Source of the DNA: Alteromonas macleodii
Lineage (GTDB): Bacteria > Pseudomonadota > Gammaproteobacteria > Enterobacterales > Alteromonadaceae
Length of the DNA: 64,000 nt
Direction: 5' to 3'
NCBI RefSeq assembly: GCF_903772925.1
Contig: NZ_LR812090.1
Span: 3,122,599-3,186,598 of the forward strand
A program made the translations under genes and the position numbers. Under the pieces are notes generated by a model, which was given only the letters and a program-made list of their open reading frames with translations, searched no databases and was not told where the DNA came from. This document shows positions 20,169-29,728 of this stretch, in pieces (position 1 is the stretch's first letter; the number at the start of each line of letters is the position of its first letter).

Positions 20169-21452
20169 TTATTTTGCGCTCAGCATTTCTGCAACCTTAT
20201 CAGATAAGGCATCAAAGCTGACCGTAATTTGTTCTTGACCGTCGCGTAGGGGTTTAACACCGACTTCGCGAGACTGCATTTCGTCATTACCTAAAAGCAG
20301 CGCTAAACGTGCACCTGTTTTATCTGCACGCTTTAGTTGTTTTTTAAAGTTGCCGCCGCCACAGTGCATCATTATGCGTGTATTAGGAAGCGTATTTCGA
20401 AGGTGTTCTGCCACTTCAATAGCGTAAGACTGCGCTTCATCACCCATCGCCGTTACATATACGTCGGCGAAGCTCGTATCCTGACCTTCTTCGGTTAGTG
20501 TAGTCAGCAACAGTACCAAACGTTCAATACCCATGGCAAAACCAACCGCAGGTGTAGCTTTACCGCCTAGTTGCTCTACTAAGCCATCGTAACGACCGCC
20601 AGCACATACTGTACCTTGGGCTCCCAGGCTGTCTGTTACCCACTCAAACACTGTACGGTTGTAATAATCTAACCCGCGTACTAAGCGAGGATTTATTTCG
20701 AACTCGATGCCTGCTTGGGTTAAGCGCGAACACAGCGTATCAAAGTGAGCTTTAGATTCTTCATCTAGGTGATCAATTAGCGCTGGCGCGTCAGCTATAG
20801 CGGCCTGAACGTCAGGGTTCTTTGAATCAAGTACACGAAGTGGATTTGTTTCAAGTCGACGCAGTGAATCTTCGTCGAGCTGGTCTGCACGCGCTTTTAA
20901 GAATTCAACCAGCGTATCGCGATATGCAGCGCGTGCTTCATTTGAACCTAACGTATTTATTTGAAGCTTTACATGCTTTTCGATACCAAACGCTTTCCAA
21001 AAACGTGCGCTAAGAAGAATAACTTCTAAATCGATGTCAGGGCCGTCCATGCCGTAGGTTTCTACACCAAACTGATGGAACTGGCGATAGCGACCTTTCT
21101 GTGGGCGTTCGTGTCTGAACATGGGCCCCATGTACCACAGGCGTTGCTGCTGGTTGTACAATAAACCATGTTCGTTACCCGCGCGCACGCAACTTGCCGT
21201 ACCTTCTGGACGCAGCGTTAAACTGTCGCCATTTCTATCTTCGAAGGTATACATTTCTTTCTCAACGATATCGGTCACTTCTCCGATAGAACGTTTGAAT
21301 AAGTCGGTGCTTTCAACGATGGGAGTACGTATTTCCTGGTATCCATAGCTCGCCACCACTTGACGAAGTACAGATTCTACCTTCTGCCATGTACCGGAAA
21401 TCTCCGGTAGGCAGTCATTCATGCCTCGAATTGCCTGAATAGTCTTAGCCAC
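20169..21452 (-). CDS. hisS: HisS, histidyl-tRNA synthetase
   Basis: A 427-residue class II synthetase. The N-terminus [16 protein letters not shown] matches E. coli HisS and fixes the start at the GTG codon at 21452. Motif 2 lies in [20 protein letters not shown], the histidine-specific segments are [15 protein letters not shown] and AGGRYDGL, and motif 3 is [10 protein letters not shown]. The C-terminal anticodon domain has ALLLGNDE. It is in the ispG-hisS-yfgM-bamB cluster. Confidence 0.97.
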   Translation of the reverse strand: MAKTIQAIRGMNDCLPEISGTWQKVESVLRQVVASYGYQEIRTPIVESTDLFKRSIGEVTDIVEKEMYTFEDRNGDSLTLRPEGTASCVRAGNEHGLLYNQQQRLWYMGPMFRHERPQKGRYRQFHQFGVETYGMDGPDIDLEVILLSARFWKAFGIEKHVKLQINTLGSNEARAAYRDTLVEFLKARADQLDEDSLRRLETNPLRVLDSKNPDVQAAIADAPALIDHLDEESKAHFDTLCSRLTQAGIEFEINPRLVRGLDYYNRTVFEWVTDSLGAQGTVCAGGRYDGLVEQLGGKATPAVGFAMGIERLVLLLTTLTEEGQDTSFADVYVTAMGDEAQSYAIEVAEHLRNTLPNTRIMMHCGGGNFKKQLKRADKTGARLALLLGNDEMQSREVGVKPLRDGQEQITVSFDALSDKVAEMLSAK

Positions 21453-21534
21453 GTGAAATTCTCATACTGCTAAATAGTGAAAAGCCCCGCATTATAGGGG
21501 CTTTGGGAATAAACAACAATGAACAAAAACTCTC

Positions 21535-22653
21535 TTAGTCTTTTACCGAGACCTGAATTTTATTTTGCTCACTCATGCGAGATGCCTTAGCGCGAATTTT
21601 AGCTTCTAGCTTATCGACCAAATCGTCATTAGGAAGACGCTCTTTTACGCGCTTACCGTCTTCGTATAGGCCACTCATATTACGTGCCCCGGTAAGGCCC
21701 AAGTCAGACACTTCTGCTTCGCCTGGGCCGTTAACCACACAACCGATGATAGACACGTCCATTGGCGTAAGAATATCTTCTAATCGTTGCTCTAGCGCGT
21801 TTACGGTGCCGATAACGTCGAACTCTTGTCTTGAACAACTGGGGCACGCAATAAAGTTTATACCACGAGAGCGAATGCGAAGTGACTTTAATATATCGAA
21901 GCCTACTTTAATTTCTTCCACTGGATCGGCCGCTAACGAAACACGAAGTGTATCGCCAATACCTTCAGCTAAAAGCATACCAAGCCCCACCGCACTTTTA
22001 ACCGCGCCGGCACGCTGGCCGCCAGCTTCGGTAATACCTAAGTGCAGAGGTTGATCTATTTTTTGCGCCAACAAGCGATATGCGCCAACAGCAAGAAATA
22101 CATCCGATGCTTTAACGCTTACTTTGAACTGGTCAAAATTGAGTTTATCTAAAATGTCCACATGGCGCATCGCTGACTCGACAAGGGCTTCTGGTGTGGG
22201 CTCGCCATACTTTTCTTGTAAATCTTTTTCTAAAGAACCGCCATTAACACCGATTCGGATAGGAATATTTTTATCTTTTGCGCAATCGACAACCGAACGT
22301 ACACGCTCCATATTGCCAATATTACCTGGGTTTATCCGCAAACAATCTACGCCGTATTCAGCTACTTTAAGCGCAATGCGGTAGTCAAAATGAATGTCTG
22401 CAACAAGTGGTACACTTACCTGTTGCTTAATTTCTTTAAAGGCTTCAGCAGCTTCCATAGTGGGTACCGATACGCGAACAATTTCGCCGCCCACAGCAAC
22501 AATACGGTTTATTTGTTCTACAGTCGCAGCCACATCAGTGGTGCGGGTATTTGTCATAGATTGAACAGTAATGGGAGCACCATCACCAATAGGAACGTTA
22601 CCTACATTAATACGCGTAGACTTTCGGCGCTTAATAGGGCTTTCTGCAAACAT
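21535..22653 (-). CDS. ispG: IspG (GcpE), HMBPP synthase
   Basis: A 372-residue [4Fe-4S] enzyme of the MEP isoprenoid pathway, converting methylerythritol cyclodiphosphate to HMBPP. Family motifs: VQSMTNTRT, the TIM-barrel run RINPGNIG, and the cluster ligands in ACPSCSR and GCVVNGPGE. Length equals E. coli IspG (372). It requires iron-sulfur cluster assembly, presumably by the SUF system encoded 5 kb away. Eight bases separate it from rodZ upstream. Confidence 0.97.
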   Translation of the reverse strand: MFAESPIKRRKSTRINVGNVPIGDGAPITVQSMTNTRTTDVAATVEQINRIVAVGGEIVRVSVPTMEAAEAFKEIKQQVSVPLVADIHFDYRIALKVAEYGVDCLRINPGNIGNMERVRSVVDCAKDKNIPIRIGVNGGSLEKDLQEKYGEPTPEALVESAMRHVDILDKLNFDQFKVSVKASDVFLAVGAYRLLAQKIDQPLHLGITEAGGQRAGAVKSAVGLGMLLAEGIGDTLRVSLAADPVEEIKVGFDILKSLRIRSRGINFIACPSCSRQEFDVIGTVNALEQRLEDILTPMDVSIIGCVVNGPGEAEVSDLGLTGARNMSGLYEDGKRVKERLPNDDLVDKLEAKIRAKASRMSEQNKIQVSVKD

Positions 22654-22661
22654 CTAATTAC

Positions 22662-23744
22662 CTATAAAGGAAGTACAAAGCGAGCTGTTCTACCATTTTG
22701 ATATGGAGAAATATCAACAGCCTCGCCGTTAACTGATATGCGCACATTATCCGGTGCGCCGAGCGTAACTTCAACAGGCGGAACGCCTTGAATCTCCATT
22801 ACACGCCCTTTTTGCTTTACACCGTAGGCGATCGCTTCGCCCGAGGCGTCTTTAATATTAACCCAACAGTCATCGTCAAAGGTAAAAACCATTGAGATAG
22901 GCGAAGCTTCAGTTTGAGTGTTAAGAGCGGTATCAGCTAACGTTTCATTATCGCTACCTACCGTGTTTACGAGTGCAGTAATATTGTTACTGCTATCAAC
23001 TGCACTGTCAGGAGCAGAAATGGCGCCATCGTCAAGGTCGCCACTTTGGGTAAGACCATTATCCTGCCCATTTACATCGCTGTTTGCACCTGCTAACTCA
23101 GCCTTATCAGAGCCTGTATTTGAGACATCATTGATCTGAGATGAGCTTTGCTCTGAACTTCCCGTTGATAGTGTGTTAGCCGACTCACCTTGTAAAGTTT
23201 CAGCACCGCCTAAATTTCCATTTGCTGTTCTGGCATTTGAAGAAATTGGCGTGTTTGCCGCCTCTCTCTTTACGGCCTCATTTAAGGGTAGTTCAGCAAC
23301 GGTGTCGTCGCTTGGCTGTTGATACCACCACACGACAACGCCAGCAATGATGAGAAGTAAAATCGCATAGGTAACCATCATCCAGCGGTCATCGTGTGTC
23401 TGTTTTGCGACACGTTTTGAAAAACTCTGTAGTTTTTCCGATGAAGGTACTGATGTTTGGTTGTGGAAGCGTTCAAATGCCTCAATAACCTCATGGGAGT
23501 TCATTCCCAATTGTTTGGCATAATTTCTTACGTAGCCTTTAGTAAAGGTAACTGACGAGTTCTCATCAATTACATCACTTTCTAAATCATTGATTTGTTT
23601 AGCCTTTAGAAACAACTTATCGGCAATATCTTGCTGAGACAAACCTAGCTTTTCGCGACGTGCTTTAAGCATTGCCCCTGGACTTGGCGTATTTTCTTGT
23701 TGTTGCGAAGTAACTTCTTGATTCGCGTTTTCTTCTGACACCAT
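22662..23744 (-). CDS. rodZ: RodZ, cytoskeletal membrane protein
   Basis: A 360-residue bitopic inner-membrane protein that links MreB to the elongation machinery. It has an N-terminal Cro/CI-type helix-turn-helix (about residues 24-88: LKARREKLGLSQQDIADKL), a basic juxtamembrane stretch, one TM helix (121-141), a low-complexity Ser/Asn/Asp-rich periplasmic linker (about 150-280) and the C-terminal DUF4115 domain (FDDDCWVNIKDASGE...). An AAGG site precedes the ATG. It lies 6 bp from pilW and 8 bp from ispG, clearly an operon. Confidence 0.95.
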   Translation of the reverse strand: MVSEENANQEVTSQQQENTPSPGAMLKARREKLGLSQQDIADKLFLKAKQINDLESDVIDENSSVTFTKGYVRNYAKQLGMNSHEVIEAFERFHNQTSVPSSEKLQSFSKRVAKQTHDDRWMMVTYAILLLIIAGVVVWWYQQPSDDTVAELPLNEAVKREAANTPISSNARTANGNLGGAETLQGESANTLSTGSSEQSSSQINDVSNTGSDKAELAGANSDVNGQDNGLTQSGDLDDGAISAPDSAVDSSNNITALVNTVGSDNETLADTALNTQTEASPISMVFTFDDDCWVNIKDASGEAIAYGVKQKGRVMEIQGVPPVEVTLGAPDNVRISVNGEAVDISPYQNGRTARFVLPL

Positions 23745-23750
23745 TAAACC

Positions 23751-24938
23751 TTATTCCTCCTGCATACCTGGTGGTACTAACCAAAGCGTCTGACCAGCAA
23801 TAATAGCGCCAGTATTTTCAAGGTTATTCCACGCTTGCAGTGTTGCCATTTTGATATTGTGCAATAAAGAAATACGATATAAGTTTTCACCCTCTTTTAC
23901 TACATGGAATTTGTCGTCAAGCGCAGATAATTCAGTATTTTGCTCTGTATCTTCGGCTTCTACCATGGCAACCTGCTTTTGCTTACCACTTAGGGTGTCG
24001 CTTGATTGTTCAACCCCGGTTGTATTAGAAGCCAACGGCTCACTTGCACTTTCGCCAGTTTGCTTTTGAACGGCTTTTTCAGATTCTTGCTCAACAACGG
24101 GTTGTACTGCTTTTTTCTCAGGAGAAGAAGCCTTGGATTTTATTACGACTTTCTTTTGAAGCGCGTCGCGCTGAACCAAATATCGCTTCGTAAGTTCACT
24201 TTCAGGGAACAGAGAAAGCAACATATCGCCATACCCTTTCGCCTTTTCAAAATCTTTCTTGCCTTTAGCGATTTCATAAGCCAACCACAATGAATCCGGT
24301 GTAACCTTGGCAACACGTTGGTATTTTTGAAGTGTTATTTCGGCTAGGTCCCACTGCTCTGACACTGTATACAGTTCACTTAACAAGAATAGACTCTTAC
24401 CTCGTGCTGGTTGGTGCTGTAAAGCGTCCTTGAAGTAGCCGATTGCTTGATCAAGTTTACCTTGGCTTTGCGCGCACAAGGCTAGGTTTTCGTAAGTTTG
24501 CGCCGCGTTTGCGTAAAGACGGTTGTTAATTGCCTTAAAGAAATAAGCCTTGGCTTTATCGTATTCGCCATTTTCGCACTTAAACGCACCATAGCTATTG
24601 GCAATATCCCCATCGTCAGGCGCTAGTTCAATGGCAGTTTTGTAATACTCTTCTGCTCGCAGGTTATCGCCTACCAACTGGTAGTAATACGCCATAGCAT
24701 ATTGAACATCTGCAGAGTAAGGGTCAAACGCAAGCGCCCTGTCGAGGTTCTTTTTCGCCTGCGTGTAATTATTATTTTGGAGGTAAGTAAGGCCAAGAGA
24801 CATCCGCGTCCTGGCGGCTTCTTCGTGGTCAAAGTCACCACCATACATGCCTGGTTGGCTGTTGCTAACACAGCCAGCAGTAAGTATTACCGCGCTTAAT
24901 AATCCAATTCTAAGTGAAGTTCGCAATCCTGCAATCAT
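23751..24938 (-). CDS. pilW: PilW/PilF-like TPR lipoprotein with C-terminal LysM domain
   Basis: A 395-residue lipoprotein; pilotin-like PilW/PilF proteins help the type IV pilus secretin reach the outer membrane. The lipobox LTAGC places the lipidated Cys at 23. Residues about 45-240 are TPR repeats (ARTRMSLGLTYLQNNNYTQA; ALAFDPYSADVQYAMAYYY). A Ser/Glu/Lys/Gln-rich linker (about 265-340) leads to a LysM peptidoglycan-binding domain (344-390: FHVVKEGENLYRISLLHN...GQTLWLVPP). Typical PilF is about 250 residues, so linker and LysM are an addition. Its position between rlmN and rodZ is conserved. Confidence 0.92.
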   Translation of the reverse strand: MIAGLRTSLRIGLLSAVILTAGCVSNSQPGMYGGDFDHEEAARTRMSLGLTYLQNNNYTQAKKNLDRALAFDPYSADVQYAMAYYYQLVGDNLRAEEYYKTAIELAPDDGDIANSYGAFKCENGEYDKAKAYFFKAINNRLYANAAQTYENLALCAQSQGKLDQAIGYFKDALQHQPARGKSLFLLSELYTVSEQWDLAEITLQKYQRVAKVTPDSLWLAYEIAKGKKDFEKAKGYGDMLLSLFPESELTKRYLVQRDALQKKVVIKSKASSPEKKAVQPVVEQESEKAVQKQTGESASEPLASNTTGVEQSSDTLSGKQKQVAMVEAEDTEQNTELSALDDKFHVVKEGENLYRISLLHNIKMATLQAWNNLENTGAIIAGQTLWLVPPGMQEE

Positions 24939-24962
24939 AGTCTTACCCTATTATCTTAATGA

Positions 24963-26081
24963 TTATTGGGCCATTTTTACTGAAATTGCTTCGCCCTTCA
25001 CCTGTTTTTTTAACAATCTTTTCGTTCTGTCTACTACATCGCCCACTAATTGACCGCACGCCGCGTCAATATCATCGCCTCGGGTTTTACGTACCACAGT
25101 GGTAAACCCATAATCCATAAGCACTTTTGAGAATCTGTCGATACGTGAGTTGCTAGAACAAGTGTATGGCGAGCCCGGGTATGGGTTAAAAGGTATTAAA
25201 TTTATCTTACTAGGAGTATCTTTTAATACCTTAGCCAGCTGGTGCGCCTGCTCAGTGCTGTCATTAATATTCGATAGCATTACATACTCAACGGTTACGC
25301 GACCTTGATTAGCTTTAGATTTAGCTAGGTAGCGGCGTACCCCTGCTAAGAATGCTTCGATATTGTATTTCTTATTAACCGGCACAATTTCATTACGCAG
25401 TTCGTCGGTGGGGGCGTGAAGCGAGATAGCAAGTGCTACATCAATCTGATCGCCCAACATATCAAGTGCAGGTACAACACCAGATGTACTTAGCGTAACG
25501 CGGCGCTTAGATAGACCGAAACCAAAATCATCTAGCATGATGTCCATGGCCGGCACTACGTTTTTAAGATTAAGTAGAGGCTCACCCATACCCATCATTA
25601 CTACATTGGTGATTGGGCGTTTGCTTGAGTCTTTAGAAAGACCAAGGAAGGTTGCTACGCGCCATACCTGACCAATAATTTCGCTCACGCTTAGATTACG
25701 GTTGAACCCCTGTTGCGCCGTTGAACAGAAGGTACACTCTAGTGCACAACCTACTTGTGACGATACACATAACGTCGCCCGATCAGTTTCGGGGATCCAA
25801 ACAGACTCAACTTCCTGTCCACCCTCAAGGGTAAGTGCGAACTTAATTGTACCGTCGCTCGCTTCTTGGAAGTAAGCAATTTCAGGAGCTTTAATCTCGC
25901 AATTTTCAATCAGCATCGCGCGAAGGTTTTTATTGAGGTTACTCATTTCCTCGAAATCGCTGACACCGTGCTGGTAAATCCATTTCATTACCTGGTCGGC
26001 ACGAAATGGTTTCTCGCCCATTTCCTTGAAGAAATTGCGCAAGCCTTCGCGATTTAAGTTTAATAAGTTAGTTTTTGCCAT
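24963..26081 (-). CDS. rlmN: RlmN, dual-specificity 23S rRNA/tRNA methyltransferase
   Basis: A 372-residue radical-SAM enzyme that methylates C2 of adenosine 2503 in 23S rRNA and A37 in some tRNAs. The radical-SAM cysteines are C112, C116 and C119 (CALECTFC). The methyl-carrying cysteine is C342 in [10 protein letters not shown]. Other family motifs are [17 protein letters not shown] and [13 protein letters not shown]. It starts the pilW-rodZ-ispG run, 24 bp before pilW. As an iron-sulfur enzyme it depends on the nearby SUF genes. Confidence 0.97.
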   Translation of the reverse strand: MAKTNLLNLNREGLRNFFKEMGEKPFRADQVMKWIYQHGVSDFEEMSNLNKNLRAMLIENCEIKAPEIAYFQEASDGTIKFALTLEGGQEVESVWIPETDRATLCVSSQVGCALECTFCSTAQQGFNRNLSVSEIIGQVWRVATFLGLSKDSSKRPITNVVMMGMGEPLLNLKNVVPAMDIMLDDFGFGLSKRRVTLSTSGVVPALDMLGDQIDVALAISLHAPTDELRNEIVPVNKKYNIEAFLAGVRRYLAKSKANQGRVTVEYVMLSNINDSTEQAHQLAKVLKDTPSKINLIPFNPYPGSPYTCSSNSRIDRFSKVLMDYGFTTVVRKTRGDDIDAACGQLVGDVVDRTKRLLKKQVKGEAISVKMAQ

Positions 26082-26385
26082 GAATAAGATGACCCTTTTA
26101 CCTTCGAGGGATGCCCCTCTAACTGCTGAATATGGTGTAAAAACCAGCGAATCGTTTATGCCTTGAGCGGCATTAAAGAAAAAGAAATACGCTGATTAAA
26201 ATTTGCGCGGATTTTACCACAGATGAGATATGAGAAAAAGTCGATTTAACGCAGAGAAACGTTAAGTTTGGTAATGCGCGAGAAACGTGGTTTAGCTTGC
26301 CTGAATGAGCCCCGAGAAAAGCAGCATAAAGCATGCTCAAAAAAAACGGGGCCCTTTTGGCCCCATTCTTTCTACCTACGTAATC
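26082..26385. other. rlmN upstream region
   Basis: About 300 bp between ndk and rlmN with no gene; it holds the ndk terminator (26339-26366) and presumably the rlmN promoter, which I could not place with confidence. Confidence 0.4.
26339..26366 (-). terminator. Terminator of ndk
   Basis: Minus strand: GGGGCC/GGCCCC stem (26348-26353 with 26359-26364), 5-nt loop, then GTTTTTTTT. It begins 20 nt after the ndk stop codon. Confidence 0.9.
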
Positions 26386-26817
26386 TTAGCGAGTACGTGG
26401 GCAGATTTCTTCTTCAGAGAAGAAGTAAGCAATTTCACGTGCTGCTGACTCAGGCGCGTCAGAACCGTGAACTGCGTTTTCGTCGATTGACGCAGCGTAG
26501 TCTGAACGTAGTGTACCTGCAGCTGCATCAGCTGGGTTAGTTGCGCCCATGATTTCACGGTTAGCTAGAACAGCGTTTTCGCCTTCTAGTACTTGAACCA
26601 TAACTGGACCAGACGTCATGAAGTCTACAAGTGCGCCGAAGAAAGGACGCTCTTTGTGTTCTGCATAGAAGCCTTCTGCTTGCTCTTTGCTCATGTGGAT
26701 CATCTTAGATGCCACAATGCGAAGACCTGCAGATTCGAAACGGTTGTAAATTGCACCGATTACGTTTTTAGCTACCGCATCAGGCTTGATAATCGAAAAA
26801 GTACGCTCAAGAGCCAT
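26386..26817 (-). CDS. ndk: Ndk, nucleoside diphosphate kinase
   Basis: A 143-residue enzyme that balances nucleoside triphosphate pools by phosphate transfer through a phosphohistidine. The active site is NAVHGSD with H117 as in E. coli. The N-terminus [18 protein letters not shown] and GGAGAG before the ATG at 26817 fix the start; the frame extends 20 codons upstream without homology. Single-gene unit with its own promoter and terminator, upstream of the rlmN block as is common. Confidence 0.97.
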   Translation of the reverse strand: MALERTFSIIKPDAVAKNVIGAIYNRFESAGLRIVASKMIHMSKEQAEGFYAEHKERPFFGALVDFMTSGPVMVQVLEGENAVLANREIMGATNPADAAAGTLRSDYAASIDENAVHGSDAPESAAREIAYFFSEEEICPRTR

Positions 26818-26866
26818 GTTCTCTCTCCAAACAAATAGTGTATGTATCTTTAAATTTTGGCCGCGA

Positions 26867-26895
26867 ATTATAGGCAATTAATAACGGCTTGACCA
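26867..26895 (-). promoter_or_regulatory. ndk promoter
   Basis: Minus strand: -35 TGGTCA (26890-26895), 17-bp spacer, perfect -10 TATAAT (26867-26872), then a GC-rich TCGCGGCC. It is 50 bp before the ndk ATG. Confidence 0.72.
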
Positions 26896-27094
26896 GCGCC
26901 TTTTTAAATCAGGCGTAACGTATTGTTTTTACTTGTAATGTAGTGTCAGATTAACCCAATAGCTATGACAATATGATGACAATGTATACATTATTGTGCG
27001 AAGGCAGATATTTTAAAGCAATAATATCTGCACTCACTGTGGATGCTATCGGAGGTTAACGTGAAGTTGGATTAACTGGCCCAACGATAAGGCT

Positions 27095-27505
27095 TTAGGC
27101 GTTAGCTTTTGCAAGCTCTTGAATTTTACCCACTATAGCGCGTAAACCATTGCCTCGGGTTGGGGTGATATGACGCTCGAGATCCAACGCTTCAAAATAG
27201 CCGTCGATATCAAACGCTAAAATATCCTTTGGCGTTTTGTCATTATAGGCGGCAAGTACTAACGCTAGTAACCCTTGAACAATAACAGCATCGCTGTCGA
27301 CATCAAAATTGATTTTATTACCGTCGTAAGACTCTACCAACCACACGCTACTTTGACATCCCTTTACTAGACGTTCAGGCGTCTTAGCATCTTCTGGTAA
27401 ACCCGGAATAGATTTTCCTAAGTCAATGATGTACTGATAACGCTGTTCCCAATCGTCGAAGAACGCTAAATCATCAATAATTTCGTCACTGCTAGGTAGT
27501 TGCAT
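27095..27505 (-). CDS. sufE: SufE, sulfur-acceptor protein
   Basis: A 136-residue protein that takes the persulfide from SufS and passes it to SufBCD. The acceptor cysteine is C50 in LVKGCQSSVWL, corresponding to C51 of E. coli SufE. Length and the central DFDIDGYFEAL-like segment (FDIDGYFEALDLERHITP) fit the family. It is the last gene of the SUF run, 54 bp after sufT, in an unusual place since in E. coli sufE follows sufS directly. Confidence 0.94.
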   Translation of the reverse strand: MQLPSSDEIIDDLAFFDDWEQRYQYIIDLGKSIPGLPEDAKTPERLVKGCQSSVWLVESYDGNKINFDVDSDAVIVQGLLALVLAAYNDKTPKDILAFDIDGYFEALDLERHITPTRGNGLRAIVGKIQELAKANA

Positions 27506-27559
27506 TGATATTTCCGTAATTGTGTAAAAAGAATTATAGGTAGGCGGTATATCAACCGC

Positions 27560-28093
27560 TTAAAAGAACAAACCCGCTTCAAGCTGTGCTTCTTCACTCA
27601 TCATGTCTCGTGACCAAGCTGGGTCGAAAACCAACTCCACGTTCACGTTTTTAACATGAGGCACCATAGCTACGCGATATTCAACATCACCTACTAAAAC
27701 TGGCCCCATACCACAGCCCGGTGCTGTAAGTGTCATATCGATATTTACGGCACCAGATGCTTGATCAATATCCACCTTATAGATAAGGCCGAGCGATACA
27801 AGATTAATTGGAATTTCTGGGTCATAGATAGTTTCTAAAGCATCCCACACTTGCTGCTCACTGATGTTCCCATCCTCGGGAGCGTCAAAGCTTAGCGTCA
27901 TGGCTTTACGGCCAATTGCACCAGCGTCGGTACCGTCAATACGGTACATATTACCACGCCAGGTTACGGTGTAATTACCACCTAGCTCTTGCGTGATATT
28001 AACAAACTCACCTTCGGGTATAACGGTGGGATTGCCTGCAGGAACCAAACGTGCCTTACATTCACGCTCGGTGGTCACCATTTTTTGCTTCAT
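27560..28093 (-). CDS. sufT: SufT, DUF59-containing Fe-S assembly factor
   Basis: A 177-residue protein of the SufT family. The N-terminal part (about 1-70) is SufT-specific and the C-terminal MIP18/DUF59 domain shows TIYDPEIPINLVSLGLIY and TAPGCGMGPVL. SufT proteins are auxiliary factors for maturing iron-sulfur proteins in some bacteria and archaea; E. coli lacks it. No signal peptide. It lies between sufA and sufE on the same strand. Confidence 0.9.
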   Translation of the reverse strand: MKQKMVTTERECKARLVPAGNPTVIPEGEFVNITQELGGNYTVTWRGNMYRIDGTDAGAIGRKAMTLSFDAPEDGNISEQQVWDALETIYDPEIPINLVSLGLIYKVDIDQASGAVNIDMTLTAPGCGMGPVLVGDVEYRVAMVPHVKNVNVELVFDPAWSRDMMSEEAQLEAGLFF

Positions 28094-28144
28094 AAACGAC
28101 TTTGTACTCTTGGTAATACTGGTTGTGGGTTATGAACGCAGGCG

Positions 28145-28501
28145 TTAGCCCACGTTGAAGCTTTCGCCGCACCCACATTCATCAACCACGTTAGGGTTGT
28201 TGTACTTGATGATGCCATTCACACCTTCAGTCACGTAATCAATTTCTGTATTACGCAAAAGGTCTGTTGCATCAGCTGCGACAGCCACATTTACAATAGG
28301 AGAAATCTCTACAATTTCATCCCCTGCTTGTGCGCCATCAGCGAAATCAAGCACGTAAGCATAACCCGTGCAGCCGCTTACTTTGGTTGATAAACGAATT
28401 AACTGACCAGGCTTGTCTTTAAGCTTACTTTCGAAATGCTTAACGGCACTGTCAGTTAGCGTAATGAGCTTTGTACTAGGTACGAAAGTTTCAACACTCA
28501 T
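28145..28501 (-). CDS. sufA: SufA, A-type Fe-S carrier
   Basis: A 118-residue A-type carrier that accepts clusters from SufBCD and delivers them to apoproteins. The three conserved cysteines are C44 (VSGCTGYAY), C109 and C111 (DECGCGESF). It could equally be called IscA by sequence, but its position just after sufS supports SufA. It lies 9 bp from sufS with a CCTCC-complementary GGAGG site before the ATG. Confidence 0.93.
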   Translation of the reverse strand: MSVETFVPSTKLITLTDSAVKHFESKLKDKPGQLIRLSTKVSGCTGYAYVLDFADGAQAGDEIVEISPIVNVAVAADATDLLRNTEIDYVTEGVNGIIKYNNPNVVDECGCGESFNVG

Positions 28502-28510
28502 AATGCCTCC

Positions 28511-29728
28511 TTAGGCCAACATCATTTTTGCTTTCTTAAGCGCAGCGAATAAGCTGTCTACTTCTTCAAGCGTATTGTAAATTGAGAACGACGCACGAGC
28601 AGTACCCGGAATACCAAAGCGCTTCATTAGCGGCTGTGCACAGTTATCACCGGTACGAATTGCAACGCCTTGTCTATCAAGAATGAAGCCCACGTCCGCC
28701 GGGTGCGCACCTTCAAGTAGAAAGCTCAGCACGCCTACCTTGTTAGGTGCCGTACCGATTATCCGCATACCATCAAACGCTTCGGCCTGCTCGGTAGCGT
28801 AGGCAAGTAGCTTCTGCTCATGCGCGTGCAGCGCATTAATATCAAGGGCACTAAACCAATCTACTGCTGCACCCATACCTATGGCGCCAGCAATGTTAGG
28901 CGTGCCAGCCTCTAAGCGGTTTGGTAATGCACCCCATGTAGCTTCATGGTAAGTCACATCTTTGATCATCTCACCGCCTACCTGCCATACTGGCCAGGTT
29001 TCAAGCACTTCTTTTTTGCCCCACAAGCAGCCTATACCCGTTGGACCGAAAAGTTTGTGCCCTGAAAATGCGTAAAAGTCACAACCAATATCTTGTACGT
29101 CAACGCCGCCGTGAGCAATGCCCTGAGCGCCATCTACTAATACCCATGCGCCAACTGCTTTCGCTTTTTGAGTAAGTGCCTTAATTGGGTTAACTGTACC
29201 TAACGCATTCGATACATGGGGAAAAGCCACCAGCTTAGTGTTTTTAGATAGCAACCTGTCAAATGCTTCAACATCAAGCTCACCACTATCGAAAATAGGC
29301 ACAACGTTTAACGTTGCTCCCGAGCGACGGCAAGCTTGCTGCCAAGTAACTAAGTTAGCGTGGTGCTCCAGCTCGGTCACCATCACTTCATCGCCTTCAG
29401 CAAGTAGCTGACTTAAACCATTAGCGACGATATTAATAGCTTCAGTGGTACCGGCAGTCCAAATGACTTCTTCGCGAACGTTAGCGTTAATAAACGTAGC
29501 AACGCTGGTACGTGCATTTTCGTAGCGGCGCGTGGCTTCATCTGATAAATGATGCGCTCCGCGGTGCACGTTTGCGTTCGTACCCGTGTAAAAATCTACC
29601 AAGGCATCGATCACCGCCTGTGGTTTTTGTGTTGTTGCCGCGTTATCGAGGTATACCAGCGGTTTGCCGTCTACCGTTTTCGATAAAATAGGAAACTGGG
29701 CACGAAGTGCTGCAACGTCTAAACTCAT
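28511..29728 (-). CDS. sufS: SufS, cysteine desulfurase
   Basis: A 405-residue PLP-dependent class II desulfurase that makes a persulfide from cysteine and hands it to SufE. PLP lysine motif FSGHKLFGPTG; catalytic cysteine C363 in RTGDNCAQPL. The ATG at 29728 overlaps the sufD stop (ATGA) and has GGAGG upstream; the longer open frame to 29776 runs into sufD coding sequence and adds no homology. Length equals E. coli SufS (406). It is the second desulfurase of the locus besides iscS. Confidence 0.96.
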   Translation of the reverse strand: MSLDVAALRAQFPILSKTVDGKPLVYLDNAATTQKPQAVIDALVDFYTGTNANVHRGAHHLSDEATRRYENARTSVATFINANVREEVIWTAGTTEAINIVANGLSQLLAEGDEVMVTELEHHANLVTWQQACRRSGATLNVVPIFDSGELDVEAFDRLLSKNTKLVAFPHVSNALGTVNPIKALTQKAKAVGAWVLVDGAQGIAHGGVDVQDIGCDFYAFSGHKLFGPTGIGCLWGKKEVLETWPVWQVGGEMIKDVTYHEATWGALPNRLEAGTPNIAGAIGMGAAVDWFSALDINALHAHEQKLLAYATEQAEAFDGMRIIGTAPNKVGVLSFLLEGAHPADVGFILDRQGVAIRTGDNCAQPLMKRFGIPGTARASFSIYNTLEEVDSLFAALKKAKMMLA

